Origin: Blautia obeum ATCC 29174
GTDB taxonomy: Bacteria; Bacillota; Clostridia; Lachnospirales; Lachnospiraceae
DNA: 64,000 nucleotides
Reading direction: 5' to 3'
Assembly: GCF_025147765.1 (NCBI RefSeq)
Contig: NZ_CP102265.1
Span: 1,427,001-1,491,000 of the forward strand
The translations under genes and the position numbers were made by a program. Positions 7,650-16,870 of this stretch are shown here, in pieces (the stretch's first letter is position 1; every line of letters starts with the position of its first letter). The notes beneath the pieces are model-generated. The model was not told the origin of the DNA. It searched no databases and saw nothing but the letters and a program-made list of their open reading frames with translations.

Positions 7650-10421
7650 ATGAGTAAAATGAAACATAAAGAAACACGCATCAAATGGAAAAATGCAGAT
7701 TTTTATTTGCTTTATACAATTGCTTTTGCAGGAATAGCCCTTTTTCTGTATATGCGATTCTACCTGAATGGGAAATCTCTGATATGGAGTCATGACGGTG
7801 TTCCTCAGCATCTGAATTCACTTGCGTATTACGGAAGATATCTCAGAAAAATTTTGCACACCTTGTTTATAGAACATAAACTGTCAATTCCGATGTGGGA
7901 TCTGAATATTGGATATGGATCTGATATTCTGACAACATTACATTATTATGTGATCGGTGATCCGCTGACATTGCTGTCGGTATTTTTCAAATCATCACAG
8001 ACAGAATTTTTGTATGAATTTTTGATTTTTTTGAGAATCTATCTGGCAGGAATTGCCTTCAGCAGATATGCTTTTTATCATAAAAATTCAAAACAGGCTG
8101 TATTCATGGGATCTATGATTTATGTTTTTGCCGGATGGACGATTTATGCAGCCATGAAACATCCGTACTTTTCGAATCCGATGATCTATCTGCCATTTAT
8201 ACTGATGGGAATTGATAAAATATATAAAAAAGAAAAACCATATATTTTTATCTGGTCAGTCGCACTGGCAGGTCTGTCGAATTTTTACTTCTTTTATATG
8301 CTCGGAATCTTTATGGTGCTCTATGCAGCAGTTCGATATTTTGAACAGTTTGAGGATCGTTCCTTAAAAAATATAGGAAGATGGCTTGGGACTTTTTTTG
8401 TGTATTCGATAATCGCAGTCCTGATCGCAGCAGTGATCCTTCTTCCGGTAATTCTTCCGGTTCTTGGAACAGACCGGTTTAAAGCCCAAAACTATGTTCC
8501 GTTATTATATGATAAAGTTTATTATGAAAAATATCTTGGATGTCTGATTGGAGAAAACATGATCCAGTGGGGAGTTGCAGGATTTACTGCAGTTTCTATG
8601 ACAGGTGTCTTTGTACTGTTTTCAAAGCGAAAAAAATATACAGCATTGAAAGTGGGATTTGTATTGCTGAATGCTTTTTTGCTTCTGCCTTATGCCGGAC
8701 ATGTGTTAAATGGATTTTCCTATGTCTCAAATCGATGGATCTGGGCGTATGGGATGCTGATCGCGTACATCTTTGTAAAAATATATCCGGAATTGTTTAC
8801 ACTGACTCTGAAGGAAAAAAGAAAGATATTTGTTATGCTTCTCATATACTGTGGAATTGCATTGCTTCCTGATGCGGCGCGCACACAGCGAAATATGATG
8901 GCGGTAATTTTTCTGGTAGCAGCAACGTTTACTGTATTGTCGTTTGGTTCTTTTTTTGTGAAAAAAAGAAATCTTACGATTATGGTGTCTGTTTTTCTGA
9001 TCGCCGGAATTTTGTTTAATATTTATTATCAGTATTCTTATGAAAAAGATTATCTGTCAGAATTCACTGAGCAGGGAGAAGCATTGGATAAACTGGAGAC
9101 AGGGACAGATCTTGCAGTCTTAGATACAGAAGATTCTTCGCTGTATCGTTATGATCAGATGGGAACGCATACTTATGAAAACTCGTCCATGCAGATGGGA
9201 ACCAACAGTGCATCATATTATTTCAGCGTCGCAATCGGAAATATCAGTAATTTTTTTGATGAAATGTATCTGAATACGCCGAGAGAAGATCAGTACGATA
9301 ATCTGGACAGCAGAACGATCCTAGATCGTCTGGCTGCTGTAAAATATTTTGTTGTCCGTGCGGGAGAAGAGGAATATCTGCCTTATGGATACAATAAAAT
9401 GGCGGGCGAAGCAGAGAAAAATGGGAAAACATATCGAGCATACGAATGTGACAATGCACTTCCATTTGGCTATACGTATGATTCTTATATTCCGAGAGAA
9501 AAATATGAAAAAATGTCTGTGATTGAGAAACAACAGGCACTGCTGCAGGGAGTTGTGCTGGATGAAAGTTCACTTCCGGAGACAGTTCTCACCCTTAATG
9601 ATCGTGAAGTTCCGTTTAAAATTATTACCGGGAAAGGCTGTCAGGAGAAAGACGGAAAACTGATCGTTACAAAAGAAAATGCGCAGGCAAGACTGGTGTT
9701 TGATGGTCTGGACGAAAGTGAAACTTACCTGATCACAGAAGGGGTAAACTATGAGGCACTTTCTCCGAGAGCAATGATCAGTGATAAAAAATGGAAAAAT
9801 ATGTCAATTTACGAACAGAATCAGGTGCTTCATGAGAACAGCAGTTGGCGTTACTGGAAGAAAAGTCAGAAAGCGTATATTGATGTGACCGGAAAGTTTT
9901 TAAACAAGACAATCCGTATTTATACAGATAAATATAATGCATACAGTGGAAAACATAATTTCCTCTGCAATGCAGGATACAGCCGGATGGGGAAAAATTC
10001 ACTTACACTGACATTTCAGAATACAGGAGTGTATTCTTATGATGATCTGAAAGTGGTCTGCCAGCCTGTAACAAAAGTGGATGAACAGGTGAAGAAACTA
10101 GGAGAAGAATCTCTACAGGATGTAAAAGTTGAGGAACATGAACTGACCGGAAAAATTTCTGTATCAAAACCGAAAGCGCTTGTGATCGCACTTCCATACA
10201 GTACAGGCTTTACTGCCTATGTGGATGGAAAGAAAACAGATATTAAACAGGCAAATACCATGTATATGGCATTGAACCTTGCAGAAGGAGAACATGAGAT
10301 CCGGCTTACCTATCATACACCGTATCTGTATACAGGGCTCTGCTTGACTTGTGCGGGACTGTTGTGCTACATTGGTGTGGTGTTGATTTACAAAAAGAAA
10401 AGAGGAAACAAAAAAGGATGA
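7650..10421 (+). CDS. YfhO-family polytopic membrane protein
   Basis: The 923-residue protein has about a dozen hydrophobic segments in the first ~470 residues, a large soluble, probably extracellular region, and a final membrane segment near residues 895-915 followed by KKKRGNKKG. This is the plan of YfhO-family proteins, GT-C-like proteins linked in Firmicutes to sugar addition on lipoteichoic or wall polymers. The loop motif SHDGVPQH near residue 48 fits the family's first extracellular loop. The gene overlaps the glycosyltransferase gene by ATGA and is followed by a GtrA gene, which supports a role in moving a lipid-linked sugar across the membrane. Its own substrate cannot be told. The start ATG lies 26 bp past the nifJ terminator, and I see no clear promoter. 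Confidence 0.82.
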   Translation: MSKMKHKETRIKWKNADFYLLYTIAFAGIALFLYMRFYLNGKSLIWSHDGVPQHLNSLAYYGRYLRKILHTLFIEHKLSIPMWDLNIGYGSDILTTLHYYVIGDPLTLLSVFFKSSQTEFLYEFLIFLRIYLAGIAFSRYAFYHKNSKQAVFMGSMIYVFAGWTIYAAMKHPYFSNPMIYLPFILMGIDKIYKKEKPYIFIWSVALAGLSNFYFFYMLGIFMVLYAAVRYFEQFEDRSLKNIGRWLGTFFVYSIIAVLIAAVILLPVILPVLGTDRFKAQNYVPLLYDKVYYEKYLGCLIGENMIQWGVAGFTAVSMTGVFVLFSKRKKYTALKVGFVLLNAFLLLPYAGHVLNGFSYVSNRWIWAYGMLIAYIFVKIYPELFTLTLKEKRKIFVMLLIYCGIALLPDAARTQRNMMAVIFLVAATFTVLSFGSFFVKKRNLTIMVSVFLIAGILFNIYYQYSYEKDYLSEFTEQGEALDKLETGTDLAVLDTEDSSLYRYDQMGTHTYENSSMQMGTNSASYYFSVAIGNISNFFDEMYLNTPREDQYDNLDSRTILDRLAAVKYFVVRAGEEEYLPYGYNKMAGEAEKNGKTYRAYECDNALPFGYTYDSYIPREKYEKMSVIEKQQALLQGVVLDESSLPETVLTLNDREVPFKIITGKGCQEKDGKLIVTKENAQARLVFDGLDESETYLITEGVNYEALSPRAMISDKKWKNMSIYEQNQVLHENSSWRYWKKSQKAYIDVTGKFLNKTIRIYTDKYNAYSGKHNFLCNAGYSRMGKNSLTLTFQNTGVYSYDDLKVVCQPVTKVDEQVKKLGEESLQDVKVEEHELTGKISVSKPKALVIALPYSTGFTAYVDGKKTDIKQANTMYMALNLAEGEHEIRLTYHTPYLYTGLCLTCAGLLCYIGVVLIYKKKRGNKKG

Positions 10422-11374
10422 GTATATTATCAGTCGTACTTCCGGCTTATAATGAAGAACAGATGGTTGGCAAGACCTGCCGGGTGCTTCATGAAGTCCT
10501 GTCAGGCGCCGGAATTTCTTATGAACTGGTTCTTGTCAATGATGGATCAAAAGATAACACATGGAATGAAATATTAAAAGCCGGGGAAAAAGATCCCAAT
10601 ATCCTTGGAGTCCATTTTTCACGTAATTTTGGGAAAGAGGCAGCTGTTTTTGCAGGACTTGCACAGGCATCCGGCGATGTGGTGGCAGTTATGGACTGTG
10701 ATCTTCAGCATCCGGCAGAAACACTGATTGAAATGTACCAGAAATGGAAAGAAGGGTACGAGGTTATTGAAGGTGTAAAAAAGAGTCGGGGAGAAGAGAG
10801 TTTTCTTCATAAAGAAAGTGCCGGCTTCTTCTATGGAATCATGTCAAAAGCAACAAAAGTAGATATGCAGAATGCTTCTGATTTCAAGATGATGGACAGA
10901 AAAGTAGTGAACAGCATTCTGTCACTTCCGGAGCGGAATATGTTTTTCAGAGCAACATCTTCATGGGTGGGATATAAGACAACCTATGTGGAATTTGAAG
11001 TGCATGAACGTGAAGCGGGAGAGTCCAAGTGGTCTACATGGTCGCTGATTAAATATGCTTTTACAAACATTGTTGCATTTACGACGGCTCCGCTTCAGTT
11101 TGTTACGGTTGGTGGAGGAATCTGTTTCGGGTGTTCTCTGATCATGATCATTTATTCACTGATCCAATATTTCAGAGGTCAGGCGATAGAAGGTTATACA
11201 ACAACGATCTTGCTGCTGCTTCTGATCGGAAGTGCGATTATGCTGAGTCTTGGTGTGATTGGTTATTACCTTGCAAAGATCTATGAAGAAGTGAAACATC
11301 GTCCGCGATATATTGTGTCACAGATTGTGCGTGGAAACAAAGATGTAACGGGCAGTGTCAGACATGATGTGTAA
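10418..11374 (+). CDS. GtrB/ArnC-type polyprenyl-phosphate glycosyltransferase (GT2)
   Basis: The 318-residue protein has an N-terminal GT2 domain (LPAYNEE at the start, VNDGSKDNT, and the DxD motif in MDCDLQHP near residue 90) and two C-terminal membrane segments (about residues 230-255 and 265-290). Such enzymes move a sugar from a nucleotide donor to undecaprenyl phosphate on the inner face of the membrane. The start at 10418 overlaps the yfhO stop (ATGA), giving translational coupling; the longer upstream frame lies inside yfhO and has no conserved residues. GtrA follows after 17 bp, which completes a transferase/flippase pair. The sugar is unknown. Confidence 0.9.
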   Translation: MSILSVVLPAYNEEQMVGKTCRVLHEVLSGAGISYELVLVNDGSKDNTWNEILKAGEKDPNILGVHFSRNFGKEAAVFAGLAQASGDVVAVMDCDLQHPAETLIEMYQKWKEGYEVIEGVKKSRGEESFLHKESAGFFYGIMSKATKVDMQNASDFKMMDRKVVNSILSLPERNMFFRATSSWVGYKTTYVEFEVHEREAGESKWSTWSLIKYAFTNIVAFTTAPLQFVTVGGGICFGCSLIMIIYSLIQYFRGQAIEGYTTTILLLLLIGSAIMLSLGVIGYYLAKIYEEVKHRPRYIVSQIVRGNKDVTGSVRHDV

Positions 11375-11391
11375 TATACAGGAGAAATAAA

Positions 11392-11814
11392 ATGAAAAAG
11401 ATAAAAGAACTGATTTCATTCTGCTACGGGAATGATGTGGTCAGATATGTGTTTTTTGGTGGATGTACCACACTGGTGAATCTGGTATGTTTTTATATAT
11501 TGTGGAATCTCTGCCACTTAAATCTGAATATCGCAAATGTAATATCAATTATTGTGGCAATTATTTTTGCATACATAGTTAACTCAAAATATGTATTTCA
11601 GGATAAATGTGAGACATTGCGTGATCATATCCGGCCATTTTGCAAATTTATCAGTGCACGTCTTCTGACAATGGTAATTGAGGTTGGAGGTGTCTGGCTT
11701 CTTTGCGAAAAAATGGGAATGAATGGAATGGTTGGTAAATTCTGTACCCAGTTTATTGTACTTGCACTGAATTATGTATTCAGCAAATTTTTTGTATTTA
11801 CTACAGGAAAATAA
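11392..11814 (+). CDS. GtrA-family membrane protein, probable lipid-linked sugar flippase
   Basis: This 140-residue protein has four predicted membrane helices and the GtrA family motifs VRYVFFGGCTTLVN at the N-terminus and NYVFSKFFVF at the C-terminus. GtrA proteins are thought to flip undecaprenyl-phosphate-linked sugars made by a GtrB-type transferase, which is the gene just upstream. AGGAGA precedes the ATG. It should be the last gene of the yfhO-GT2-gtrA group; cobT begins 32 bp further on with no visible terminator, so readthrough is likely. Confidence 0.88.
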   Translation: MKKIKELISFCYGNDVVRYVFFGGCTTLVNLVCFYILWNLCHLNLNIANVISIIVAIIFAYIVNSKYVFQDKCETLRDHIRPFCKFISARLLTMVIEVGGVWLLCEKMGMNGMVGKFCTQFIVLALNYVFSKFFVFTTGK

Positions 11815-11846
11815 TAAAATACAGATCAGATCTGGAGGAAATAAAA

Positions 11847-12899
11847 ATGACACTGGAAGAAACACTGGCTCAGATAAAGCCTTTGGACAAAAATGCAATG
11901 GATGTTGCCGCAAAACGCTGGGACAGTATTGCGAAACCCCTGCATTCTCTTGGAAAAATGGAAAAACTGGTGATTCAGATTGCGGGAATCACCGGCAATC
12001 CGGATATGAAAATTCAAAAACGTGCTCTGGTACCAATGTGTGCAGATAATGGGGTGGTGGAAGAAGGTGTAACCCAGACCGGTCAGGAAGTGACTGCGAT
12101 CGTTGCTGAAAATTTCCTTTCCGGAGATACGTCGGCATGTGTTATGAGCCGCCAGTGTGGAACGAAGGTTATTCCGGTGGATATCGGAATGGCTGTTGAT
12201 ACAAAAGTTTCAAAAGAGTTGAAAGTTGCTTATGGAACAGCCAATATGACAAAGGGACCTGCGATGACGAGAGCACAGGCGGTACAGGCATTGGAAGCAG
12301 GTATTGAGATGGTTCGCAGACTGAAAGAAGAAGGATACGGGCTTCTGGCAACCGGAGAAATGGGAATTGGAAATACGACTACAAGCAGTGCAGTAGCATC
12401 CGTGCTTCTGGATCGTTCTGTGGAAGAAATGACAGGGAGAGGGGCCGGTCTTTCCGGAGATGGACTGAATCGAAAAATCAATGCAATCAGAAAAGCAATT
12501 GAAGTGAATCAGCCTGATCCGAAAGATGCGATCGGTGTCCTTGCAAAAGTTGGTGGTTTTGATATTGCAGGTATGGCAGGGATGTTCCTTGGCGGAGCAG
12601 CACTTGGAGTGCCGGTGGTGATCGATGGATTTATTTCCTGTGTTGCAGCATTGATCGCACAGCGTATCTGCCCACTGGCGGGCGAATATATGATCGCATC
12701 TCATGTTTCAAAGGAGCCGGCTGCACGTCTGATTTTGGAAGCTCTCGGAAAAGAAGCTGTTATTCATGGGGAAATGTGCCTCGGTGAGGGCAGCGGAGCG
12801 GTTACACTTTTTCCGTTCCTGGATATGGGAATTGCTGTGTATGATTCCATGAGCACATTTGAAGATATTCATGTGGAACAGTATGAGGAACTGGTGTAA
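11847..12899 (+). CDS. cobT: Nicotinate-nucleotide:dimethylbenzimidazole phosphoribosyltransferase
   Basis: CobT activates the lower-ligand base of cobalamin to its alpha-ribotide. The 350-residue length is standard. Visible motifs are PLHSLGKME near residue 33, the loop GEMGIGNTTTSSAVAS, and the C-terminal GEGSGAV that carries the catalytic glutamate. GGAGG precedes the ATG. It is the first of five genes for the last steps of cobalamin assembly; no corrin-ring genes are in the window, so the cell may salvage cobinamide or have the rest elsewhere. No cobalamin riboswitch is seen upstream, and the gap to gtrA is only 32 bp. Confidence 0.95.
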   Translation: MTLEETLAQIKPLDKNAMDVAAKRWDSIAKPLHSLGKMEKLVIQIAGITGNPDMKIQKRALVPMCADNGVVEEGVTQTGQEVTAIVAENFLSGDTSACVMSRQCGTKVIPVDIGMAVDTKVSKELKVAYGTANMTKGPAMTRAQAVQALEAGIEMVRRLKEEGYGLLATGEMGIGNTTTSSAVASVLLDRSVEEMTGRGAGLSGDGLNRKINAIRKAIEVNQPDPKDAIGVLAKVGGFDIAGMAGMFLGGAALGVPVVIDGFISCVAALIAQRICPLAGEYMIASHVSKEPAARLILEALGKEAVIHGEMCLGEGSGAVTLFPFLDMGIAVYDSMSTFEDIHVEQYEELV

Positions 12900-12945
12900 A
12901 TAAAAACGGATAAGTGTACTTATATAAGAAGGAGCTTGTATAAAG

Positions 12946-13482
12946 ATGATGATTCTTGTCACAGGAGGAAGCGGAAGCGGAAAGTCTGCTTTTGCGGAAG
13001 ATTGTGTTGTTTCTTTTGGAAAAACAGACAGGATTTATATAGCAACCATGTATCCTTTTGATGAAGAAAGCAGGAAACGTGTGCAGCGCCATCGGAAGAT
13101 GCGGCAGGGAAAAGGATTTGAAACAGTCGAATGTTATACAGGTCTTGATAAGATAAGGATCCCGGAAAACTGTACAGTGCTTTTAGAATGTATGTCGAAT
13201 CTTGTTGCAAATGAGATGTTTCAGGAAGAAGGAGCACATGAGAATACTGTTGAGGCGGTGTTAAAGGGTGTGCGGCATATCAGAGAACAGGCGGGAAATC
13301 TGGTGATCGTTACGAATGAGATATTTTCTGAGGCAGCAGATTATCAGGGAGAGACAGAACTTTATCAGGAATATCTCGGACAGATTAACCAGAAGATAGC
13401 TGAAATAGCAGATCAGGTGGTTGAAGTAGTTTATGGAATCCCTGTATATCATAAAAATAAACTCCTTTCTGGAGAGGGTTAA
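12946..13482 (+). CDS. cobU: Adenosylcobinamide kinase / GTP:cobinamide-phosphate guanylyltransferase
   Basis: The 178-residue protein shows the CobU P-loop GGSGSGKSAFAE at the N-terminus, the RHRKMR segment with the histidine expected to carry GMP, and the C-terminal pattern around NQKIAEIADQVVEVVYGIPV. CobU phosphorylates adenosylcobinamide and transfers GMP to it. AAGGAG lies upstream; two adjacent ATG codons (12946, 12949) could both start the protein. It is followed after 10 bp by cobS. Compare the degenerate paralogue at 14293. Confidence 0.93.
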   Translation: MMILVTGGSGSGKSAFAEDCVVSFGKTDRIYIATMYPFDEESRKRVQRHRKMRQGKGFETVECYTGLDKIRIPENCTVLLECMSNLVANEMFQEEGAHENTVEAVLKGVRHIREQAGNLVIVTNEIFSEAADYQGETELYQEYLGQINQKIAEIADQVVEVVYGIPVYHKNKLLSGEG

Positions 13483-13492
13483 GGAAGTGTAA

Positions 13493-14278
13493 ATGATGAA
13501 AAGTCTGTGGAACAGTTTTAAGATTGCCTTTGCGATGTTTTCAAAGATACCGATGCCCCAGGCAGACTGGTCGGAAGAAAATATGCGTTATATGCTCTGC
13601 TTTTTTCCGTTTGTCGGTGCAGCTGTCGGGGTGGTCATGCTTGGCATGGAATGGCTCTGCTGTTATTTTGGAATGAGTAATGGATTTATTGCAGTGGCAC
13701 TGGTACTGGTACCGGTAATTGTAACAGGAGGAATTCATGTAGATGGCCTTCTGGACACATCTGATGCTCTGAGCTCCTGGAGAGACAGAGAAAAACGTCT
13801 GGAGATTCTGAAAGATTCTCATGCAGGTGCGTTTGCGGTCATTACAGCATGTGTATACTTTTTGACTATGTATGGCGGAATGAGTCAGATCGTGGAACAG
13901 GATAATCGTAAAATGTTATATATTCTGGCAACTGGTTATATGGTGTCCAGATGTCTGTCGGGAATTGGTGTTATTACTTTGCCGAAAGCAAATGCAAGCG
14001 GTACAGTGGCTGAATTTTCACGTAAGGCACAGGATACAAGAGTACGGAATATACTGATTATTTATCTTGTGCTGCTCACCGGATTTATGTTCTGGATCCA
14101 GCCGGTATGGGGAACAGCAGTAATCGTGACGGCCCTGCTTGTATTCTGGTTCTACCGGCACAAGGCTCTGAAATATTTTGGTGGGACGACAGGAGATCTT
14201 TCTGGATATTTCCTGTGTCTCTGTGAGGTATGGATTGTGCTTGTTCTGGCGATTATTACAGTAGTCTATAAAATTTGA
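13493..14278 (+). CDS. cobS: Adenosylcobinamide-GDP ribazoletransferase (cobalamin synthase)
   Basis: CobS joins adenosylcobinamide-GDP and alpha-ribazole in the membrane. The 261-residue protein is strongly hydrophobic with about six or seven membrane segments and carries the family motifs MLCFFPFVGAAVG and HVDGLLDTSDALSS. The start is one of two adjacent ATG codons (13493 or 13496) after AAGGAAG. The stop overlaps an in-frame ATG of the next gene. Confidence 0.94.
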   Translation: MMKSLWNSFKIAFAMFSKIPMPQADWSEENMRYMLCFFPFVGAAVGVVMLGMEWLCCYFGMSNGFIAVALVLVPVIVTGGIHVDGLLDTSDALSSWRDREKRLEILKDSHAGAFAVITACVYFLTMYGGMSQIVEQDNRKMLYILATGYMVSRCLSGIGVITLPKANASGTVAEFSRKAQDTRVRNILIIYLVLLTGFMFWIQPVWGTAVIVTALLVFWFYRHKALKYFGGTTGDLSGYFLCLCEVWIVLVLAIITVVYKI

Positions 14279-14292
14279 TGAGGAAAGAACAT

Positions 14293-14673
14293 ATGAAGAT
14301 GATCATTGGCGGTGCTTTTCAGGGGAAGGCGGCTTTTGCAGAAAAAAAATATCCGGAGATTGAATGGGTGAATGGCGCTGATGCAGACTGGAATTCGATT
14401 CAGAATGCAAAGGGAGTTGTGAATTTCCATGAATTTATCCGTGCTGAAATGAAAAAAAATGAGGATGTCAGTGATCTGGCAGAGAAACTGATCCAGTGTA
14501 ATCCGGGAGTACTCCTCGTATCGGACGAGGTGGGATATGGAGTTGTACCAATGGATGCATTTGACCGCGCCTACAGAGAGGCTGTTGGCAGAATCTGTAC
14601 AAAACTTGCTGCGTACAGTGATGAAGTAACACGCGTTGTATGCGGAATCGGGACGGTGATCAAACATGATTAA
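14293..14673 (+). CDS. CobU-like paralogue with degenerate P-loop
   Basis: This 126-residue protein keeps the outline of CobU: an N-terminal MIIGGAFQGKAAFAEKKYP in place of GGxxSGKSxFAE, a central VSDEVGYGVVPMD that matches the CobU EVGWGIVP segment, and the C-terminal YREAVGRICTKLAAYSDEV. The Ser/Thr after the P-loop lysine is alanine, and the HRxxR guanylylation segment is missing, so kinase/guanylyltransferase activity is doubtful. I prefer the ATG at 14293 because AGGAAAG precedes it by 5 nt; an ATG at 14278 overlapping the cobS stop is possible. It overlaps the following phosphatase gene by 8 bp. It may be an accessory or regulatory subunit for CobU, but this is a guess. Confidence 0.75.
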   Translation: MKMIIGGAFQGKAAFAEKKYPEIEWVNGADADWNSIQNAKGVVNFHEFIRAEMKKNEDVSDLAEKLIQCNPGVLLVSDEVGYGVVPMDAFDRAYREAVGRICTKLAAYSDEVTRVVCGIGTVIKHD

Positions 14674-15265
14674 GATCTGGCTGATACGTCATGGTATGAC
14701 AGAAGGAAACCGTCATCAGAGATATATTGGAGTGACGGATGAACCGCTGTGTCCAGAAGGAATCGAACGACTGAAAAATATTACATATCCGAAACCACAG
14801 GCAATATTTGTGAGTCCGCTCAGACGCTGCCAGGAGACTGCGGAGATTCTTTTTCCGGAGCAGAAAGTCCGTATTATAGACCAGCTTGCGGAATGTGATT
14901 TTGGCGCTTTTGAGAATAAGAATTACAAAGAGTTAAGCGATGATCCCAGATACCAGGCATGGATCGACAGCAATGGAATCATGGCATTTCCGGGAGGAGA
15001 AAGCAAAGAAGAATGTGCGGCACGTAATCTGGAGGGATTTCAGAGGGCAGTGACGACCTGTATCAGGGAAAATATTTCTGAGGCAGCGCTTGTCGTTCAT
15101 GGAGGTACGATCATGAATATCATGGAAGCATATGCTCTTCCGAAAAAAGAATTTTATGAGTGGCATGTCGGTAATGGCTGCGGCTATCTGGTGGAACTGG
15201 AGCCGGCCCTCTGGAAGAAAGACCGGAGAGTCCTTCAGGTGCTGGAGACAAGAAATAAACAGTAA
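14666..15265 (+). CDS. cobC: Histidine phosphatase, probable alpha-ribazole-5'-phosphate phosphatase (CobC)
   Basis: The 199-residue protein is a phosphoglycerate-mutase-type phosphatase: LIRHGMTEGN at residues 5-14 holds the catalytic histidine, SPLRRCQETAEIL the second arginine, and VVHGGTIMNIMEA the second histidine. In the cobT-cobU-cobS operon it most likely removes phosphate from alpha-ribazole phosphate. It overlaps the preceding gene by 8 bp and is followed by a terminator. Confidence 0.88.
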   Translation: MIKIWLIRHGMTEGNRHQRYIGVTDEPLCPEGIERLKNITYPKPQAIFVSPLRRCQETAEILFPEQKVRIIDQLAECDFGAFENKNYKELSDDPRYQAWIDSNGIMAFPGGESKEECAARNLEGFQRAVTTCIRENISEAALVVHGGTIMNIMEAYALPKKEFYEWHVGNGCGYLVELEPALWKKDRRVLQVLETRNKQ

Positions 15266-15312
15266 TATTATGACTTTTCAGATTACAGAATTTATGTTAT
15301 ACTGAGTAAAGC

Positions 15313-15344
15313 GACGGAGCATACAGGTGTTCCGTCTTTTTTTA
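15313..15344 (+). terminator. Intrinsic terminator after the cobalamin operon
   Basis: GACGGA pairs with TCCGTC around a 12-nt loop and is followed by at least seven T. Confidence 0.82.
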
Positions 15345-15395
15345 TTTTTAATTAGCAATTTTTTTTTGAATACCAAAAAGAAATTGCGAATCAGG

Positions 15396-15424
15396 TTGAA
15401 ATGATATGCAAAATATGCTACATT
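15396..15424 (+). promoter_or_regulatory. Candidate promoter of the ssnA operon
   Basis: TTGAAA and TACATT are 17 bp apart, about 80 bp upstream of the ssnA start. It lies past the cobC terminator, so the purine operon should be expressed independently. Confidence 0.55.
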
Positions 15425-15450
15425 ATATAGTATAAAACACCGAAAACTTA

Positions 15451-15486
15451 TGGAAAATTTCACAAATAATTGGAAAAATTTCACAA
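15451..15486. repeat. 20-bp phased direct repeat in the ssnA leader
   Basis: TGGAAAATTTCACAA (15451-15465) and TGGAAAAATTTCACAA (15471-15486) begin exactly 20 bp apart, two helical turns, between the promoter and the ribosome binding site. Each copy holds a near-palindrome GGAAAATTTC. It is a candidate regulator binding site. Confidence 0.5.
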
Positions 15487-15502
15487 GGCAGGGAGGAACG
15501 TT

Positions 15503-16834
15503 ATGTTAGTTATTGGAAACGGAAGAATGATCACACGGGACGCATCCAGTGCCTTTTTTGAAAATGGTGCAGTAGCAATGGATGGTAACACCATAAAGAT
15601 GGTGGGGGTAACTGATGAAGTAAAGAAGACTTATCCTGACGCTGAATTTGTGGATGCACACGGCGGAATCATTATGCCCGCTTTTATTAACGCGCATGAA
15701 CATATCTACAGTGCCTTTGCTAGAGGATTGAGTGTCAATGGATATGCTCCGAAGGGATTTCTGGATATCCTGGATGGAATGTGGTGGAATATTGATCGCC
15801 ATCTGACTCTGGAGCAGACAAAGCTTTCTGCATATGCAACATACATTGATTCGATCAAGAACGGTGTGACAACGGTATTCGATCATCATGCCAGTTTTGG
15901 CCATATTACAGGATCTCTGAGTACAATCGAAGAAGCGGCGAAAGACCTTGGAGTACGTACTTGTCTCTGTTATGAAATATCAGACAGAGATGGAATGGAA
16001 AAATCACGTGAGTCAGTGATGGAGAATGTTAATTTTATCAGACATGTACAGAAAGAGGACAGTGATATGCTTGCAGCGATGATGGGAATGCATGCTTCAT
16101 TTACAATCTCTGACGAGACAATGGAGCTGTGCAATGAACTGAAACCGGAAGGTGTAGGATATCATATCCATGTGGCTGAGGGAATCTATGATCTTCATCA
16201 GTGTCTGAAAGAACACAATAAACGTATCGTGGATCGTTTGTATGACTGGAATATTCTTGGACCCAAGACGCTTCTGGGACACTGCATCTATATCAACGAA
16301 CATGAGATGGAGTTGATCAAAGAAACAGATACAATGGTCGTGCACAATCCGGAATCAAATATGGGAAATGCCTGCGGATGTCCTCCGACAATGGAACTGG
16401 TACATAAGGGAATCCTGACAGGACTTGGAACAGATGGCTATACCCATGACATGATGGAATCCTGGAAAGTAGCTAATATTCTGCACAAACATAACCTCTG
16501 TGATCCGACTGCAGCATGGAGCGAAGTGCCGCAGATGCTGTTTGATGGAAATGCGAAGATCGCAAACCGCTATTTCAAAAAAACTCTGGGCATTTTAAAA
16601 GAAGGAGCTGCAGCAGATGTAATCGTAGTAGATTATGATCCGCTGACACCGATGGATGCTTCGAATTGTAACGGACATCTTCTGTTTGGGGTGAACGGAA
16701 GTATGGTGCAGACAACGGTATGTAATGGTAAGGTACTTATGAAAGATCGAGAAGTACTTGTATGTGATGAAAAGAAGGTCATGGCAGATTGTCGTCAGGC
16801 GGCAAAAGAACTTGCAGATGCCATCAATGGCTGA
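15503..16834 (+). CDS. ssnA: SsnA-family amidohydrolase, purine degradation
   Basis: The 443-residue protein is a metal-dependent amidohydrolase of the SsnA group (E. coli SsnA is about the same length). Metal ligands are visible as HEH (H65, H67) in FINAHEHIYSAFARG, the HIHVAEG and LLGHCIYINEHE histidines, and the aspartate of GLGTDGYTHD. SsnA is one of the conserved proteins of the selenium/molybdenum cluster and is linked to anaerobic urate and xanthine breakdown, where a ring-opening or deaminating hydrolysis is expected. The ATG at 15503 follows GGGAGG; a longer frame from 15470 runs back over the repeat and lacks conserved residues. It is the first gene of a continuous operon reaching mocA. 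Confidence 0.92.
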   Translation: MLVIGNGRMITRDASSAFFENGAVAMDGNTIKMVGVTDEVKKTYPDAEFVDAHGGIIMPAFINAHEHIYSAFARGLSVNGYAPKGFLDILDGMWWNIDRHLTLEQTKLSAYATYIDSIKNGVTTVFDHHASFGHITGSLSTIEEAAKDLGVRTCLCYEISDRDGMEKSRESVMENVNFIRHVQKEDSDMLAAMMGMHASFTISDETMELCNELKPEGVGYHIHVAEGIYDLHQCLKEHNKRIVDRLYDWNILGPKTLLGHCIYINEHEMELIKETDTMVVHNPESNMGNACGCPPTMELVHKGILTGLGTDGYTHDMMESWKVANILHKHNLCDPTAAWSEVPQMLFDGNAKIANRYFKKTLGILKEGAAADVIVVDYDPLTPMDASNCNGHLLFGVNGSMVQTTVCNGKVLMKDREVLVCDEKKVMADCRQAAKELADAING

Positions 16835-16870
16835 TTTACTGTTGACAAATTTACAGGGAGGAAATGAAAT

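Noticed and set aside
11815..11846. Possible cobalamin riboswitch before cobT
   Set aside because: The gap is only 32 bp and holds just the ribosome binding site.
15345..15502. Possible purine or xanthine riboswitch before ssnA
   Set aside because: No three-way junction or conserved loop sequences could be drawn; only the direct repeat and promoter are seen.
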